Source: Trogon surrucura (lineage: Eukaryota > Chordata > Aves > Trogoniformes > Trogonidae). From it: 64,000 nucleotides of DNA. The stretch lies in assembly GCA_020746105.1 (NCBI GenBank), contig CM036622.1, positions 10,748,987 to 10,812,986 of the forward strand. Reading direction: 5' to 3'. Positions within the stretch are counted from its first letter, which is position 1; every line of letters begins with the position of its first letter. The notes under the pieces were generated by a model. The model ran no database searches. It had not been told where the DNA came from and saw nothing but the letters and a program-made list of their open reading frames with translations. The position numbers were made by a program, and so were the translations under genes. Shown here in pieces: positions 1-12,638 of this stretch.

Positions 1-3000
1 CATTGTCTGTGGGTTTCTCTGCCGCTCTTGCAGCGTCCGTTGCAGTCTATCTCAACAAAGGCTTTCGCTCGCCTTGGAGAGACGAAGGGGGGACATCTCC
101 CTTCACTTCGGAAAGCCGCGACGCGCACACGGCATTATTGTGAAATACAACCTCGCTTGTACCCTGCAGCAGGGTTTGCTCCAGCAATGGTGTACTTCGG
201 AGACCAATTTGTTTAGCTGATCACTGTCTCTTTGACGTGGCTGCAAATGTTACCTTTCTTTTTCAATCAAAAACACAGCAGGGTGTGCCATCTGTTTGGC
301 ACAGCCTTCACTCTCTTCCCCGATGCCTTTTTGTGCAGATCATTTTACATGGCAATTTGCACGAATCTTTTATATCTTGATTTTGGTAAACATTTCTGCT
401 TTCTTTTTTATAAATAACATGTCACTCTGCCGAGTACCTTCAACGTTTAAAAAAGAGGACAAAAAAAGCGGTGCGAGCACAGGCAGTGGAATAGAACAAA
501 AAGTATTTTTAAAAAATATTTTCTGCGCAAATGGCTGCCTGTCATTACATTGATTATTTAAAATAGACGTGTTTACCGAGACTGGCTACTGCCTTTTACA
601 CTGCTGTGTTCCACATCATTTTCCTCCTTATATTTTACCTGGCAGGCACAGCTAATCAGAAGATTAATTTAACCATTTGAAAGACCTTTTTAAAGCAGGT
701 TAACAAAAAAAAATAGCCACCGTATTAAATTGTCATTATATAACAAAAGCTAGCAGTAAAGTGGTTAACTATTTTTTCCCCAGCTCAGATGCTGCTCGGA
801 GCAATGAAACCCCCTAAAGTAAGAACAGATGATCAGCACCACAAGCTGAAGCCACGGGGATGCTCGTGGAGTTGCGAATGCTTCACGGCATACAAATGAA
901 TTATCCTCATTCTTCTCCTGCCGGAGCATATAGGCCAGACCTCATTAGGATTCAATATCGCTCTGCTTTTCTAATGTTAATGTTCCAGTTATATAAGAAA
1001 CCTGAAAAGGGGCTACGTATGGGGAGGTGGGAGCGGGGGCTGATGCCACATTTATGGTCAACACGGTGCCGTAATTTGGAAAGCTGAACTTCATATTTTT
1101 GAGGAAATTACACCCCCCGTTTCCTATGTTCTCTCTCAGTCCTAACGCAGCATTATGTCCTTTCCTCCCCCTAATAAGTGGCTTTTCATCGTGTCCCTAT
1201 CCCACAGTTACAGCAACTGCAATAACAGGTTTTATAGTTCTTATTTTTGAGGGGAAAAAAAAAAAAAAGCTGTGACTAAATATTAGATTGTGAAAGCTTC
1301 GAGTTCATTTTGCTGGGAAAGGGAGCATCGCACTTTACGTTAATAACTGCAGGAGTTTTCACTATCCAGGAATAACTCAGACATTAGGCTGTGTTCTTTT
1401 GTTTGGAGAGCAGCAAGCAGGATAATGAAAATAAAACCTACCAAGACATAAAAATACAATTTATTCCTTTTTATCAAGCAAAGAGAAAGTTGGTTAACGT
1501 TTGAAAAGGGAGCAGTAATGTATATTTATTGACAATTTTATTGTAATAATTAGATGTTTACACAGTCTGGACATTGTGGCTAAATCACTTCCAGCATGTT
1601 TATTTGTAGAGGGCTGTTTTCAGGGCAGTGCAGTAGGCTCATTAAGAAGACAGACTGCATTAAGATTCAAAGAAATTACTACTTCCCGCGATTTGCTTCA
1701 CTGGCTTGAATTTAAAATTGAAAAAAAAATATAAAGAAAGAAAAATTAAAAGCCCAAGAGCAGTATCATCCAAATACCCAACAGCCTAGAATGATGAAGT
1801 AAAATGGAGAATATTTTCTCCTCTAAAGGAAACTTTATCTTTTCTGTTCCAAAATAATCTGGTATTGGACATTTGAAACTATATATGACATTGTGGATGC
1901 CACTTCCAAGTGCCTCTTTGTGGCTGTTAACATCTATCGCTTCAACATTGATATTTATTTTTTGCACTCCAGCTAAACGACTACATGATATTTAAGAAAT
2001 ATCTCCTTCTTTTTATTTTTTTTCCAGGCAGTGCCGTTAGTTCATCTTTAGGAAATCTTTAAACCAGCATTTGGTTTACACACTTATTTGATGTGTAGGT
2101 GTCTTTTTTTCCCTTCAGCCAAAGAAGGATCGCTTTTTACTATGAGTACTCAGAAATATTCATTATTGTCCAGGAAACTACTGCACACGTTTGATTTTTT
2201 TAGGCAAATAAACAAGTGAAACTTTTATACTTAGTCTAGATAAATCTAAATTATCTACGGAACCCTAATTGAGGGCTTTTTTCACTAATCAATCTAAAGC
2301 CATTTGATCTGAAGTGAATTTCACACACACTGAGAGAGGCTAAACACCAATTACATATTTTTCTGGGTTTACAAAGGTAAGAGAAAGGACGGCAGCTGAA
2401 ACAAAAAGAGCTCTCAGTAACACAGCCTTGATGAGAAAGTCCTTTTACACTGAGCTCTGCACAGAAGAGCACAGCACCGCTTTTAGTGCAATATCCGTTT
2501 TAAAATTTAAAAACTCTTTAAAAATTAAGGCAGTAAATAGGCTATAATGTTGTTCCTGTCCAAGTATGTTTCCATTAAAATTAAGTAATAAATATGCCAT
2601 ATTTATTGCTGAAAGATTATGCATAAAGAGGAGCACATAAAAGGAATCGTGTGCTTAAACCTTCTTGACTTTCCTTTCGCTGCTGTTTAGCTAGAAAAAA
2701 AATGCTGGTTTTCCACAGAAGCAGACCTGTTAAATGCCATCCAGTACATTCTATATAAATGCTGTCTACCCCTGCTCTCACAAATAAAAACAAAGATGAT
2801 AAAAGAAATGGATAAAGAGATGTCAGTTTGCAAGGAAAATACTGGGTTATATTTCCTGAAAGCTGCACAAGTCAACTTACAAACTTGAAATATTACTGAT
2901 CCAGTTTTATAAGTCAATCACAGCTATATATTTGGCCTCATAATTACTGTCAGTTTTGACAGGAAGGCAATAACTTTTTGTCTTGACATGAGTTTCAATA

Positions 3001-3770
3001 AAAATCAGGTAGCCACATCACAGAACACTTTCTTACACAGGGAATTAAAAGGACTTCTCATAGAGAGAAAGAATATGGCCAGGATTAAATATATGTCATA
3101 TATTCAATTAAAGAGTATGTAAAAAAAAAAACCAAAGGAGTACTATCCTTACAGGTGACCTGATCCAAGCCTGTTATAAGGATGAGAATGTTTCTATTTA
3201 TTTGAGTAGACTCTGGAAAAAATCCCTTCTGTTCCTAGAAGAGGGGAAAGAAACAACAGACAAAACTGAAGACTGTTTTTATCCTTTTCACTACTTCTTA
3301 CAAGATTTAGACACCAAAGTGGTAACTAAAATTTAACTACCTGAGGTGAATAAATGGCTACAATTTAAAATTGTAGCTATTTTGCTTAAAAATGCATGAG
3401 TGAAATGCTTTCCACAGTAATTAGAATCAACATAATGTTGCACATACTCAAAATTGGTTTAATATCTGGCACAGCCAAACACACTTTAAGGCAAAGCAAG
3501 ATATCTGATACTTGAAAAAGGTCTTTAACTTTTAAAAGACACTAATTGTAAGCAAAATTAGCTACTGAGGTAAGGAACTAACATGCTTCTTGGTCAGGAA
3601 ATTGTGAACTCAGTTCCTGGAGCCTGTAAAGTTGAAAGAGGATGAGGAACGTGTGAATCTACAGACCAGCAGCAGTCTTGGTAGACCAGGCAAATTAAAA
3701 CTAAGACTGGGCTTGTATTTATTCTGGCATTTCAGAGTGCTGTCAGCTCACCACTGACTTAAAGTACTGC
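1..3770. other. Non-coding 3' flank of SKAP2, no gene recognised
   Basis: No protein family, tRNA or recent repeat is recognisable. The first 550 bases are less AT-rich, hold scattered CpGs and start with a polypyrimidine tract ending TCTTGCAG (to position 33) that resembles a plus-strand splice acceptor, followed by an open frame of about 60 codons with no recognisable homology. The rest is AT-rich, with homeodomain-type TAAT motifs and no evident structure. Confidence 0.4.
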
Positions 3771-3782
3771 AGAAAAGTGGAC

Positions 3783-4010
3783 TGGAACAGATCTGAGGAG
3801 GTCATTTAGCACATGGCCCAACCCCAAAGCAGGACTTGCTGTGATTCAGTCATTCCTAGCAGGTGAGTTCATCCCCTGCAGTTTCTCCAGATTCTCCAGA
3901 AATGGAAATCACAGAAGCTCCCCAGGGCAAGCAACCCCAATGCTTCGCTGCTCTCACCACTGGAGAGCTTCACCTTCTGCTTAACCTCCTCTACCTGGGA
4001 GCAATGTAAG
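3783..4010 (-). mobile_element. Old CR1 LINE fragment (3' end region)
   Basis: The plus strand reads GGAACAGATCTGAGGAGGTC, then CATGGCCCAACCCCAAAGCAGG, followed by segments on fatal features of the same family such as CTCCAGATTCTCCAGAAATGG and CCCCAGGGCAAGC. These match, with many substitutions, the reverse complement of the 3' part of avian CR1 (the classic 'AGAGGTCATCTAGTCCAACCCC...' block). It is 5'-truncated and strongly diverged, and the terminal octamer repeat is lost. Boundaries are approximate. Confidence 0.65.
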
Positions 4011-7009
4011 CCTGCTAGTTCTTGGTGTCATCTGATGATTAACATGACCCCATTTAAAAAACTAGGGGTGTGATCCTTACTGTGAATAAAAGGTCACTCA
4101 GACATTCCTAACATGAGATAGAACAAACGATAAAAAAGACCAGTTCAGAATTTTTTTCTGTGTCACCCACCCTTCACTCAGAAGGGGTGGAATCACACCC
4201 CGGGCAGGAGCAGGACAGTGCACAAGCTCCTGACTAAGTAAGAGCCGTATTTCCTGCTACTTTCAGAACACGCAACTCCATTAAGTCCTTAGGATTGGAT
4301 TTAATTATGAGAGCAATAAATTTGGCCTAGAGAAAACAGAATACACCGGGAGACATGGGGACTGTCAGTGGCCCATACACAGATGTCATAATTCTGTGTC
4401 AGTATATCCATATAACAAGATAAATCCTCATCATTATACACTTACTCCTTGGTTGAAAGGATAGAGGCAGAGCCAAAGCATTCATCTGACACTGACAGCT
4501 GTCTATAATAAAAGTTGCTGAAGACAGTAATAATATCTGCCCCAATACAACTTAGATTTGGTAGGGAAAGGGAGGGCAGAATGAAACAGATAGGGTCACA
4601 CACAACTTTTCACTACGCTGGCATATAGCTGGCGTACCTACAATGTTTTCGGAAGAGTAAATCCCCATTAATCCTGGTGTAATCAATCAGATCTCAGCCC
4701 AGAGTCTACAGACCATCAGTGTGTGAACTGGGAGTTCAAAATGAGTAGCATGTAAAGTACTTCCATCTGGTTACAAAAACTATCTTACACCAAGGAGATC
4801 ATTTCTGGGCAGCTGGAGATCAGAACCACCAGAGCCATTCACTTTGTGTTCATAATACTTCCCATATTTGTTAAGTGCTGGGCCCAGAGTGATTTGGAAC
4901 ATCAAGAAATACTTCCTAGATAAACTGGCACCCTACATCCAGGTGGCTAACTCACGGTTAAGTGTATCCTTTAAATCACAAAAATTAACTTTCCACAACA
5001 CTAACAACTTGATTTTAAATCCTGTATTTCACATGAGTGAAATTATTGTCAAACAGGAGTTAATACTGTGCCCTGAAATCAAGAATTACCTGCATAACTC
5101 TCCTTGAGGTTAAGAGGGAGTCACACAGCTAGATTCCCTTGTTTCAGACTGTACATGCAGAACTGACTCTGTTTTCAAGAAGTAGACAGTGGAAAAGACA
5201 AAAGACATTTGTGTCATTGACAACTGCCTACATTTCAATTTTTTTCTGTAATACCAGCAGAAATGACAACACTTAGGATGCGCAGAACATTCAAGAGCCC
5301 ACAGACATAGGAAAGGCAGACACTAATAAGTATTATGATGAATGTGGTCTGAATAGATACTCTAATTTCAGTTAATACATTTAGCAAACAGTATGTCTAC
5401 TGTTACTGTTAACTAGACAAAATTATTGAAATAATTGTCTGAATTATCACAATTAATTCGTAATAAAACACTCTTTACCAAACAAAATAAATACCCTCTC
5501 AGTGGCTGATGAGCACTATGTTCAGTGACTCCTGTGAGTCACCCTGGTCAGTTTTAGACTGAATTACTGTAACACATATTCCCCATGTTTCAAACATTAT
5601 GACATCCAAGCAAGGGTTTTTTTGCATAAAGACCTCCTTAACAGGAGCACCATCAACTAGAATGTGCAAAACAGAATTCCACTGAAATGCATTATCTTTA
5701 TCACGTAGTGAAATGGGAGTGATGAAATCCTTTTGTGGTCCACATATGCTTCTTGGAGGCATCAGCTTGTCTGAGGACACATGAATGGGAACACATCACA
5801 TCATGTGCTTCATGTGCCGTTCTGTGAGATCAGGCTGTAACTCAAAACCATGATCCAAACCTGATGGACAAACACCTGCATAAATTTCTAGCTCAATGAA
5901 TTTATTAGAGATGTTCAGTAGCAACACTGCAGCTGAGGGGCCTGAGATAATACTGAACATAGCTCAGCAGGGATTAGTTTTCAGCAAAGGGCCAGCTATG
6001 CAGGTCTTCTTTCTCCACTGCTTGCCTAAGCGTGACACAGATCACCATCGGTACAGATTCAGGTTCACACTCCCAAATGGGCATTTCATTAGTCTGCACT
6101 TGAAACATCAATTTGACCCAATTCTGTAAAAAAGTGATGCTTCAGGAAGACACCTCATGGTACATGTTCTCTTCATGATTTTGTTTAAGTAAATGGATGC
6201 AGGAATACAGTGAAGACAGAGTATTTACAGAAGTGCAACTCATAAATACAGCTTAGTGAGAGAGAGTATTTTGGATGCTGCCTCTGCATTCTGAGGTTTC
6301 ACTCACCTTCTCACAATTTACAAGGTCCATGAGACAAGATCCTTGTCTCCTGAATGCTGCCTTCAGAGTGGTGCTAGGTACATCAGAGAGAATGGTCACA
6401 GGTTGGTAATGGCCTACCGGTGACCCTGAGCGGCTATCATAAGACAGTAAGTAGCTGAATAGGTGATCTTGGTCTAGAATATGTACACACATCATCTGTG
6501 ATGTGCCAGTCGCAGAAGCAGAAAAGAAGGAATGGATAGGAAACTGCTTAGTTCATAGACCTTCCAAACCAGTTCTTATAGCTGGTAACATCGGTTGCCT
6601 ATTTTTTGTTAAGTAATGGAAAGCTGGATACATAATTGCCTACACAACCCTCTCTTTCATTGTGGTTTTATACCTTAAAACTAAGTCCAAAAATTGCTTG
6701 AAAACAGGGGAAAAAGATGTTGCAAAAAATAAGCCTGGAGTATTTTGTTGGTATAGGCAAGCAAAAATTAGTGTCACAGAAAACACAGGTCTTGATAAGA
6801 GGCACCTGACATAATGCACTAAGCATATTATCATGATAAGAAATGTAGGAGGAGAGAGGAGAGAAGTTACTATAACAGAGCCTTTAAACAACTGGAAATT
6901 TTTTAAAAAGATAGAAATACCAATTTTCTGTAGTAAAGGTAGTGTGGCTATTATGAACAGGCAGACATAAACACCTTTTAGAAAGGAAAAACCAGCATCA
7001 AAACACGAT

Positions 7010-7062
7010 TATATAACATAATAAAATATATATATATAATATAATAAAGTATATAATAAAAT
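7010..7062. repeat. AT-rich simple repeat
   Basis: Alternating TA and ATAATA units (for example a TATATATATATAATATAATA run) make a low-complexity AT tract with no longer unit. Confidence 0.8.
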
Positions 7063-8020
7063 CCACTCCTTTCCACACACACATGTGCATTCATGCCTGG
7101 CTGTTTTTAATTTAAATATAAGGAAAGAATGGCAGTCCTCTTGGAAGAGAGCAGCAGCAAAGGAAGAAGGTCCCTCTGCTTCCCTGGTGCCACATGACTG
7201 TTTACAGATTTCATCTTTTCCCTTCCAAACCTAAATAAGTCTCAGAGGCTGAAGACCGACAACGAATAAACTGAGGTGCCCATGCCTGTCAGACTGTCGG
7301 CGCTCTGCTCTTCGCATGCTGACCCTATTAGATTTGACTATTAAAAAGTAGCATTGGGCCATGTCAGCTCTTGGGTGGGAGGCTGCCAAGGCACACTTCC
7401 ATGCTGCTGATGTTTGAAAGATTGATAATGATCCGGTGTAATACTTTTTTTCCTTTAACCCAGGCAGTTCTGCACGGGGGTCGGTTCTGTGGTGCTACGT
7501 ACCCTGTCTTGTTGCATGACGTGTAAAACTAAAATCCTGATTGCCTGTGGCCATTAAAAATCCTGTGGCACTATTTACAAATATGCAAGTAATTATGCCA
7601 GGCTGGAAGTGGCCAAACTGGTAATTCTGTTCTGTCAACATAAATCCTCCCACTGTAACTCAGTGTGGAATTTTTTTTCATCTCACAGCATAAACTTTAA
7701 AGTCTTCCTATAAAATGCTCGTTAGCCACCAATATCTTTATGGAGTAGCACTCACTTTACAATAGAGGGTGCAAGAAATTTGTTCTACAAATTGTGAGAG
7801 ACTAAGGCTGCTTTAGGATAAAAGCTCCAACACATCAGCAGAAAATTGATATAGATAGATTGGGGTTTCGTGGCATTTGAAACTACCTGCCTCTTCATCT
7901 ACCAGCAGCTCTTCTCAGAGTGCCTGCACTGTTGTACTTTATTCTCCCATGTACTACTACAAGATGACACGTTGCATTTTTAAGTTTTCCCTGTTAATTA
8001 AAAGACTCATTCCTCTCAAA

Positions 8021-8062
8021 AGGCTGGGAAGAAGCTGACATAGGCTGGGAAGAAGCTGACAT
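8021..8062 (+). repeat. Perfect 21-bp tandem duplication
   Basis: A 21-bp unit beginning AGGCTGGGAAGAAGCTGAC occurs twice head to tail, at 8021-8041 and 8042-8062, without mismatch, which suggests a recent slippage or repair duplication. Confidence 0.95.
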
Positions 8063-10383
8063 TTCCAGTTTTAAATATGACTCATGTTGGCAGAGCTTTG
8101 AGGTGCAGAGGTTTTCCTCTACTTTGCTTTGAACCCAGCTCCCTCTGAATTTCTCTGTGTGGTAGTTTGGACTATGGAAAGTTCCAGGCAGCAGAAACAG
8201 AACTATCTAGATCCCATTACAAAATCACTCCGAAGCAAATCCATAAAAGGCTATGACATAACAATTCATGGCTTACCACTGCCTGATCTGCTTTACAATT
8301 TAAAGGGAAAACATATATGTATCTATATTCCTTGGAACAACCCAGTTGGATAAAAAAAGCGGCATCCATTTGACCCGCACATCCTGGCCCCTTGTCAGCC
8401 TTCTTCTCCTTCTTCCTGCAGCAAGCAGAAACCAGCCAAATCACTATTTCATCCCAGAAGTGTGAAATACTGTGCTTATACCTAGTTTGAAATTGGTTGA
8501 TGCTGGTCCCCCACAGTAAGACACAGGATGCTGGGCAGAAAAGGAATTCAACCAGAGATGCAGGTTTGGCAGAGCACTCTTCTCTGAGCTCAGCATCAGT
8601 TTTTCTGAATAAAGATGGAATTAAGCAGACACTTGTCTGAGAAATGTCCGCCTTAGAGAAAGCCTGGTAAGTGAAGGTCTTACAGTACACAGCACAATGT
8701 ACTGATAAAACGTGGAAAGTTGTTTAGAAGACTTCCATGTATACGCTTATTCCCACAGTTACATGCTAATAAATTTTTTACCAGCTTGAGGGAGAGAGAT
8801 GAGAGAAACATCAAATGGCTCATGCAACTGAAGAGAAAGCCATTGTCATTTACCTGGGTACTTCATCCCAGGTTTTAGTATTTTAAAGCTTTCCTACAGA
8901 TCTCAGCAAACTTCATCAAGCCAAGACTTTGATCTGCAGCTACAACTTCATTTTCCTTTACCTGAGACAGAAGAACAGAGTTCCATCTTTTGGCTATTGA
9001 GAAGTCAGCACCTTTCTTTTGTTAAGTTCAGCTTATGAAAATAATTCCACCTCTTCCGGAAAAAGGACAAAGTATTCAGCAAAAGGCACTTTGAAATTGT
9101 GTTGCCTGGCTTTGAGCTACTGTTCTGAGAGCCTGACCCAGAAGCAATCAATTTCAACAGCTTCTCAGTTTCAACTGACTTTGGACCAGGTTCTAAAGGG
9201 TTATTTTTTAAGCTCCTTCTAAAGCTGTATCATACTCAGACCACAGACCCAAAAAGAAGAAAGTTTAGGCATTTGGCTTTAAATACAGAATGGGATCTTA
9301 ATTAGCATTCATGTTCAGCTTAATGCCAGTCAAAAGAAGTTTTTATCATTAATAGAGGAGCAAAAGATAAGTTGATGCACATTACTTCCCTAAATCCTAT
9401 CCATAGATCTCTCTGATGGAAGAACCAGAGCATACACTACCACCAGTGCATGTAATTAGTGGCAGTAGGCACAGAGAGGTATATCCTAGAAGCCGCTAGA
9501 AAAATATGGGTACTGGTTGTCTGTATATAGAAGTACACAGAAAAATACCAGAGTGATGTGACTATATCTGGGTGCCTCTGCTATAAAAAGCATTTGTATT
9601 ACCCTTACTTCTTTGAATAAATTCAGATGACAGCCCCATTTCATTTCTTCATTCAGTCTGGAGGCCAGATGGCATTACAATCATTTACTTCACCTTGTTG
9701 TGCTTAATTACTACAATCAACACACTATTTTCCAAATTAATCATAACAAAGTAATTTCATTAGTAACACAGCAGGCTGTTGAATTATTAGCATCATAACA
9801 GTTTGCAAACAATTAAACTTTATTTGAACCTTAAAAATTTGCAGAGTAGAACATTATTGTAAGAGCTAATGGCAGGATAGTACAAATCCAGAACAGAGCA
9901 AATAACCAAATAAAACGCCGTACAAAACAGGACTTACAATCACCTTTTAAAAAATGAGCTTACTCTTCGTGGAAAGGCCAAGTGCAACCTAAGTTAGCAA
10001 CGTAAATAAAGCAATTAGCATTTCCTATTATTGAGTTTTGCTTAAGTAGCATTAGGAGAGATTTTCTTATCCAAAAAAGGTTATGGTATTTGCACAGACC
10101 CAAAGTAAACAGTTCAGCCGTGCCGCATTGCTGCTTTATTCCAAGGCACTTCAAGTGAGTTTCAGGACATCTTTCACGTTTAGAATTTTAAGGCAGTTTG
10201 TTTACTCCCCACCCGTACGCACTACGGGCCGGCTGGCGGGGGGAAGCCCTACCGGAGAACGCCAGACAAAAGGCGCTCCATCTCCCCGCTCGCCACCACC
10301 CGGGCAGAGGCGGCGCTCGGCCCCGCCGCCCCTCATGGCTTGGGTGAGGACTCCCTCTCCTGGAAAAGCGGCGGAAGCGGCGC

Positions 10384-10410
10384 GGGGGGCGGGGAGCGAA
10401 GGGGAGGGGG
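10384..10410 (+). other. Putative G-quadruplex motif in CpG island
   Basis: Runs of 6, 4, 4 and 5 G are separated by loops of 1, 6 and 1 nt, which satisfies the canonical four-tract pattern on the plus strand. It sits on the GC box of the CpG island, as is common in promoters. Confidence 0.6.
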
Positions 10411-10483
10411 AAGAGGAAGGGCTCGGACTCCTCCCGTCAGGTGAAAATTTGCTGCCACCTGCCGCCGCGCCCGCACAGTGCAG

Positions 10484-10513
10484 CGCTAGGCCGCGCTAGG
10501 CCGCGCAAGGCCA
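10484..10513 (+). repeat. Tandem decamer, three copies
   Basis: CGCTAGGCCG at 10484 and 10494 is followed by the variant CGCAAGGCCA at 10504. This is a short GC-rich tandem array inside the CpG island. Confidence 0.8.
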
Positions 10514-11060
10514 GGCCGTCTCCGCGCCCGCGGCCCCTTCCCGGCCCTTGGGCCGCCCCGCAGGGCCGCGGCCGGGGCCCTCCCGAGAGTGGGGTGGAGG
10601 CGGGAGGGTTTACTCCCCCTCAAAAAAAGGCGGTGGTGGTGGACTTCGGAATTACATAATTAATAAAAAGGCGTTTCGGCGGGCAGATTTATTGCACTGC
10701 CATGTTAACAAGAGCGAAGGAGCTTTTCTAGGCTCGGTATTAACGCTTCACATTCTGTACACAATCCGCAAGCACGCTTGATAAATTAAAGTAGTAAAAG
10801 ATCTGAAGACTATAATCTATCATTTTAATCCTCCGCTGATAACGTACAAAATCAATTTCAATGACTATCTCTTTTTTAAAAAATCACAACAGAACCCCGC
10901 GCCCTGCCTGACTCCCGTCAGGAGCCACCGCCCGGCCCAGGGGCCAACACGAAGCACGACAGCTCAGCTGCCGAGAGGATCCCACTCGGAGGGCCCGGGC
11001 TGGCGGTACCTTTTCACCCGCAGGGTTTCCAGGGCCCGCCTGAAGCGTAAACAGCACAAG

Positions 11061-12632
11061 CAACTGCAAGGGGACCTGCACAGGCTCAGCAGCTCCCAGA
11101 CTGGCTTGACCTGCCTCTTTGGCAGATTAAGGGTCTCACAAATCAACTGTGTGGGAGGATTCACAAAAGTTGATCTCCCTGTGCTAAACAGTAACAGCAT
11201 CTCCAAGACGAGAGTATTTAAAGTATTAACTCTGACTTGCCCGACCCCCTGTCCACAAGTATGTTAGCGTGCTTTTTTTTGCGTTTCGGATGGCGCTTTT
11301 AGACACAAAGTTCTGGATTTGGCACCGAGGCCGCAGGTAGCTGTCACGAACCCACACAGAGCTGCAGATTGTCTGTTGCGCAACTTGTGTCAGAAATTCC
11401 ACGCATCAACAAGAGAGCCAGATTTGTCTCCGTGAAAGTATCTGTAAGGCACGGATAAAATATTTCACGCTACCACAGACAAAAATCATTCTTACCTGCC
11501 ACTTAGCTGATGTTGACTTAGCAAGAATTGTGGGGTTTAATATATTATCTTTTTTACAGTTTTCCACATAATTCACATCTCCAAGTGAAAATAGTATCAG
11601 GGCAATATTACCACACAGGCTGATTTATTGCATCAGCAAAAGAACCAAACCTTCATTTTGTGATTAAAAAAAATATTAATTAACAATACAATACTAAGTA
11701 TATGAGAAAAATAAATCATTGGCTAAAACATAACATAGAAACATTTGGAAACAGAACACCCTGAGATTTACAATATTACACAGAGATTTCCCTTGATTTT
11801 TCTAGGAAGTGAACATTAAAAGGTTAATGCATACATGAACTGAGTAGTAGCTTTCTACTTTTGAAGTTCGGCTTAATTTTTCTAAATCTGAGGAACAGAA
11901 AAGCATAGCCAAATTCTCTGGAAGAACACAAACCTACAGCTATACAGAGAGCTGCTAATATGCTTAAGAAAGGAGCAACAGGCACTATCTGGCTGCTTGT
12001 GCCCCATATGTTAATTACCATCTCTTTCATTTCCTAGCAATGATATTCTGTAAGAAGTGGCCAAGAACAACATTTCCGCAGAATTATAGTTTTTTATGTT
12101 TAATATACACACGGCAGGGATCTGACTACATTCACTGAAACCACAAAATGTGTAGAGCAGAATCTTCTTCTTTCAGAGGCCAGGTCTGTAAACTGCAGCT
12201 GCACACCACTCTTGATTTCAAGCGCAGATTTCTCCTGATTAGGAGGAGAGAAGTTGAAAGTTCATCGTTAACCAAAAAGCCTCAAATATGCATATCGAAT
12301 CCAGTCCAAATATCTATTCCTTCCACAGTTTTCTGCACAGATAGATACACACGTATTATTAAAGTAAAAAAGCTAACTACGGAGCACACTGATTTTATTT
12401 AAAAAAATAATAATCTGGAAAAAGAATGTAGTTATAAAATACACCATCTTTTGTACACTGTGGTTTAATATTTCATACAGAATCCCAGAAAAAGTGTTTT
12501 AAATGAATCTTCAATATATTTTGCATAATCTTTATGTTAACAGGACTCCTACAAAGGTTCCAGGAAAGAAATACTTATGAAACAGAGAACAAGGGAACAT
12601 ATAAGCCATTACAGAAGATTGGATTAAAATGT
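11061..12632. other. SKAP2 3' flank or possible terminal-exon territory
   Basis: No coding potential is recognised. A good minus-strand donor (CAG|GTAAGA, junction at 11495/11496) and several minus-strand AATAAA signals (for example in TTTATT at 11625-11630 on the plus strand) are compatible with spliced non-coding exons of SKAP2 or of a CpG-island transcript. I cannot assign an exon without transcript data. Confidence 0.3.
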
Positions 12633-12638
12633 ACTTAC
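12633..12638 (-). promoter_or_regulatory. SKAP2: Strong 5' splice donor just after SKAP2 stop codon
   Basis: Minus-strand sequence after the stop reads AGAGGCCTGG followed by GTAAGT, a full consensus donor. With the stop 9 nt before the junction, a spliced 3'UTR would not trigger nonsense-mediated decay under the usual 50-nt rule. I cannot identify the acceptor exon from sequence alone. Confidence 0.6.

Larger units (their letters stand above)
4011..10199. other. Intergenic AT-rich stretch, no gene recognised
   Basis: No exon with family resemblance is seen. It contains an AT-rich microsatellite near 7010-7062, a 21-bp tandem duplication at 8021-8062, and a possible very old repeat tail near 7541-7600. 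The longest open frame (8217-8690, minus) has no recognisable domain and is within chance length. The stretch at 9700-9860 is rich in TAATTA/ATTA motifs and low in substitution-prone CpG, which could indicate a conserved regulatory element, but only alignment could show that. Confidence 0.4.
10200..11060. promoter_or_regulatory. CpG-rich island, candidate orphan promoter
   Basis: This stretch is far richer in G+C and CpG than its AT-rich surroundings. The densest part is 10205-10580. A shorter second block lies at 10900-11040, after an AT-rich gap. It contains a consensus GC box (GGGGCGGGG, 10386-10394), four G-runs able to form a G-quadruplex (10384-10410), and three copies of a CGCTAGGCCG-like decamer. 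A CAG|GTGAAA donor-like site lies on the plus strand at 10438-10446. It lies about 1.6-2.4 kb beyond the SKAP2 stop codon, so it is not the SKAP2 promoter, which should lie beyond 64000. An lncRNA promoter (either strand) or an intergenic Polycomb/CpG element near HOXA are the likeliest explanations. The open frames through it look compositional. Confidence 0.55.

Noticed and set aside
8217-8690. 157-codon open frame on the minus strand
   Set aside because: No recognisable domain. A frame of this length is expected about once or twice by chance in 64 kb of AT-rich DNA, and no splice or promoter context supports it.
10083-10499. 138-codon open frame running into the CpG island
   Set aside because: The Pro/Arg/Gly-rich translation simply reflects GC-rich sequence poor in stop codons; overlapping frames are open too.
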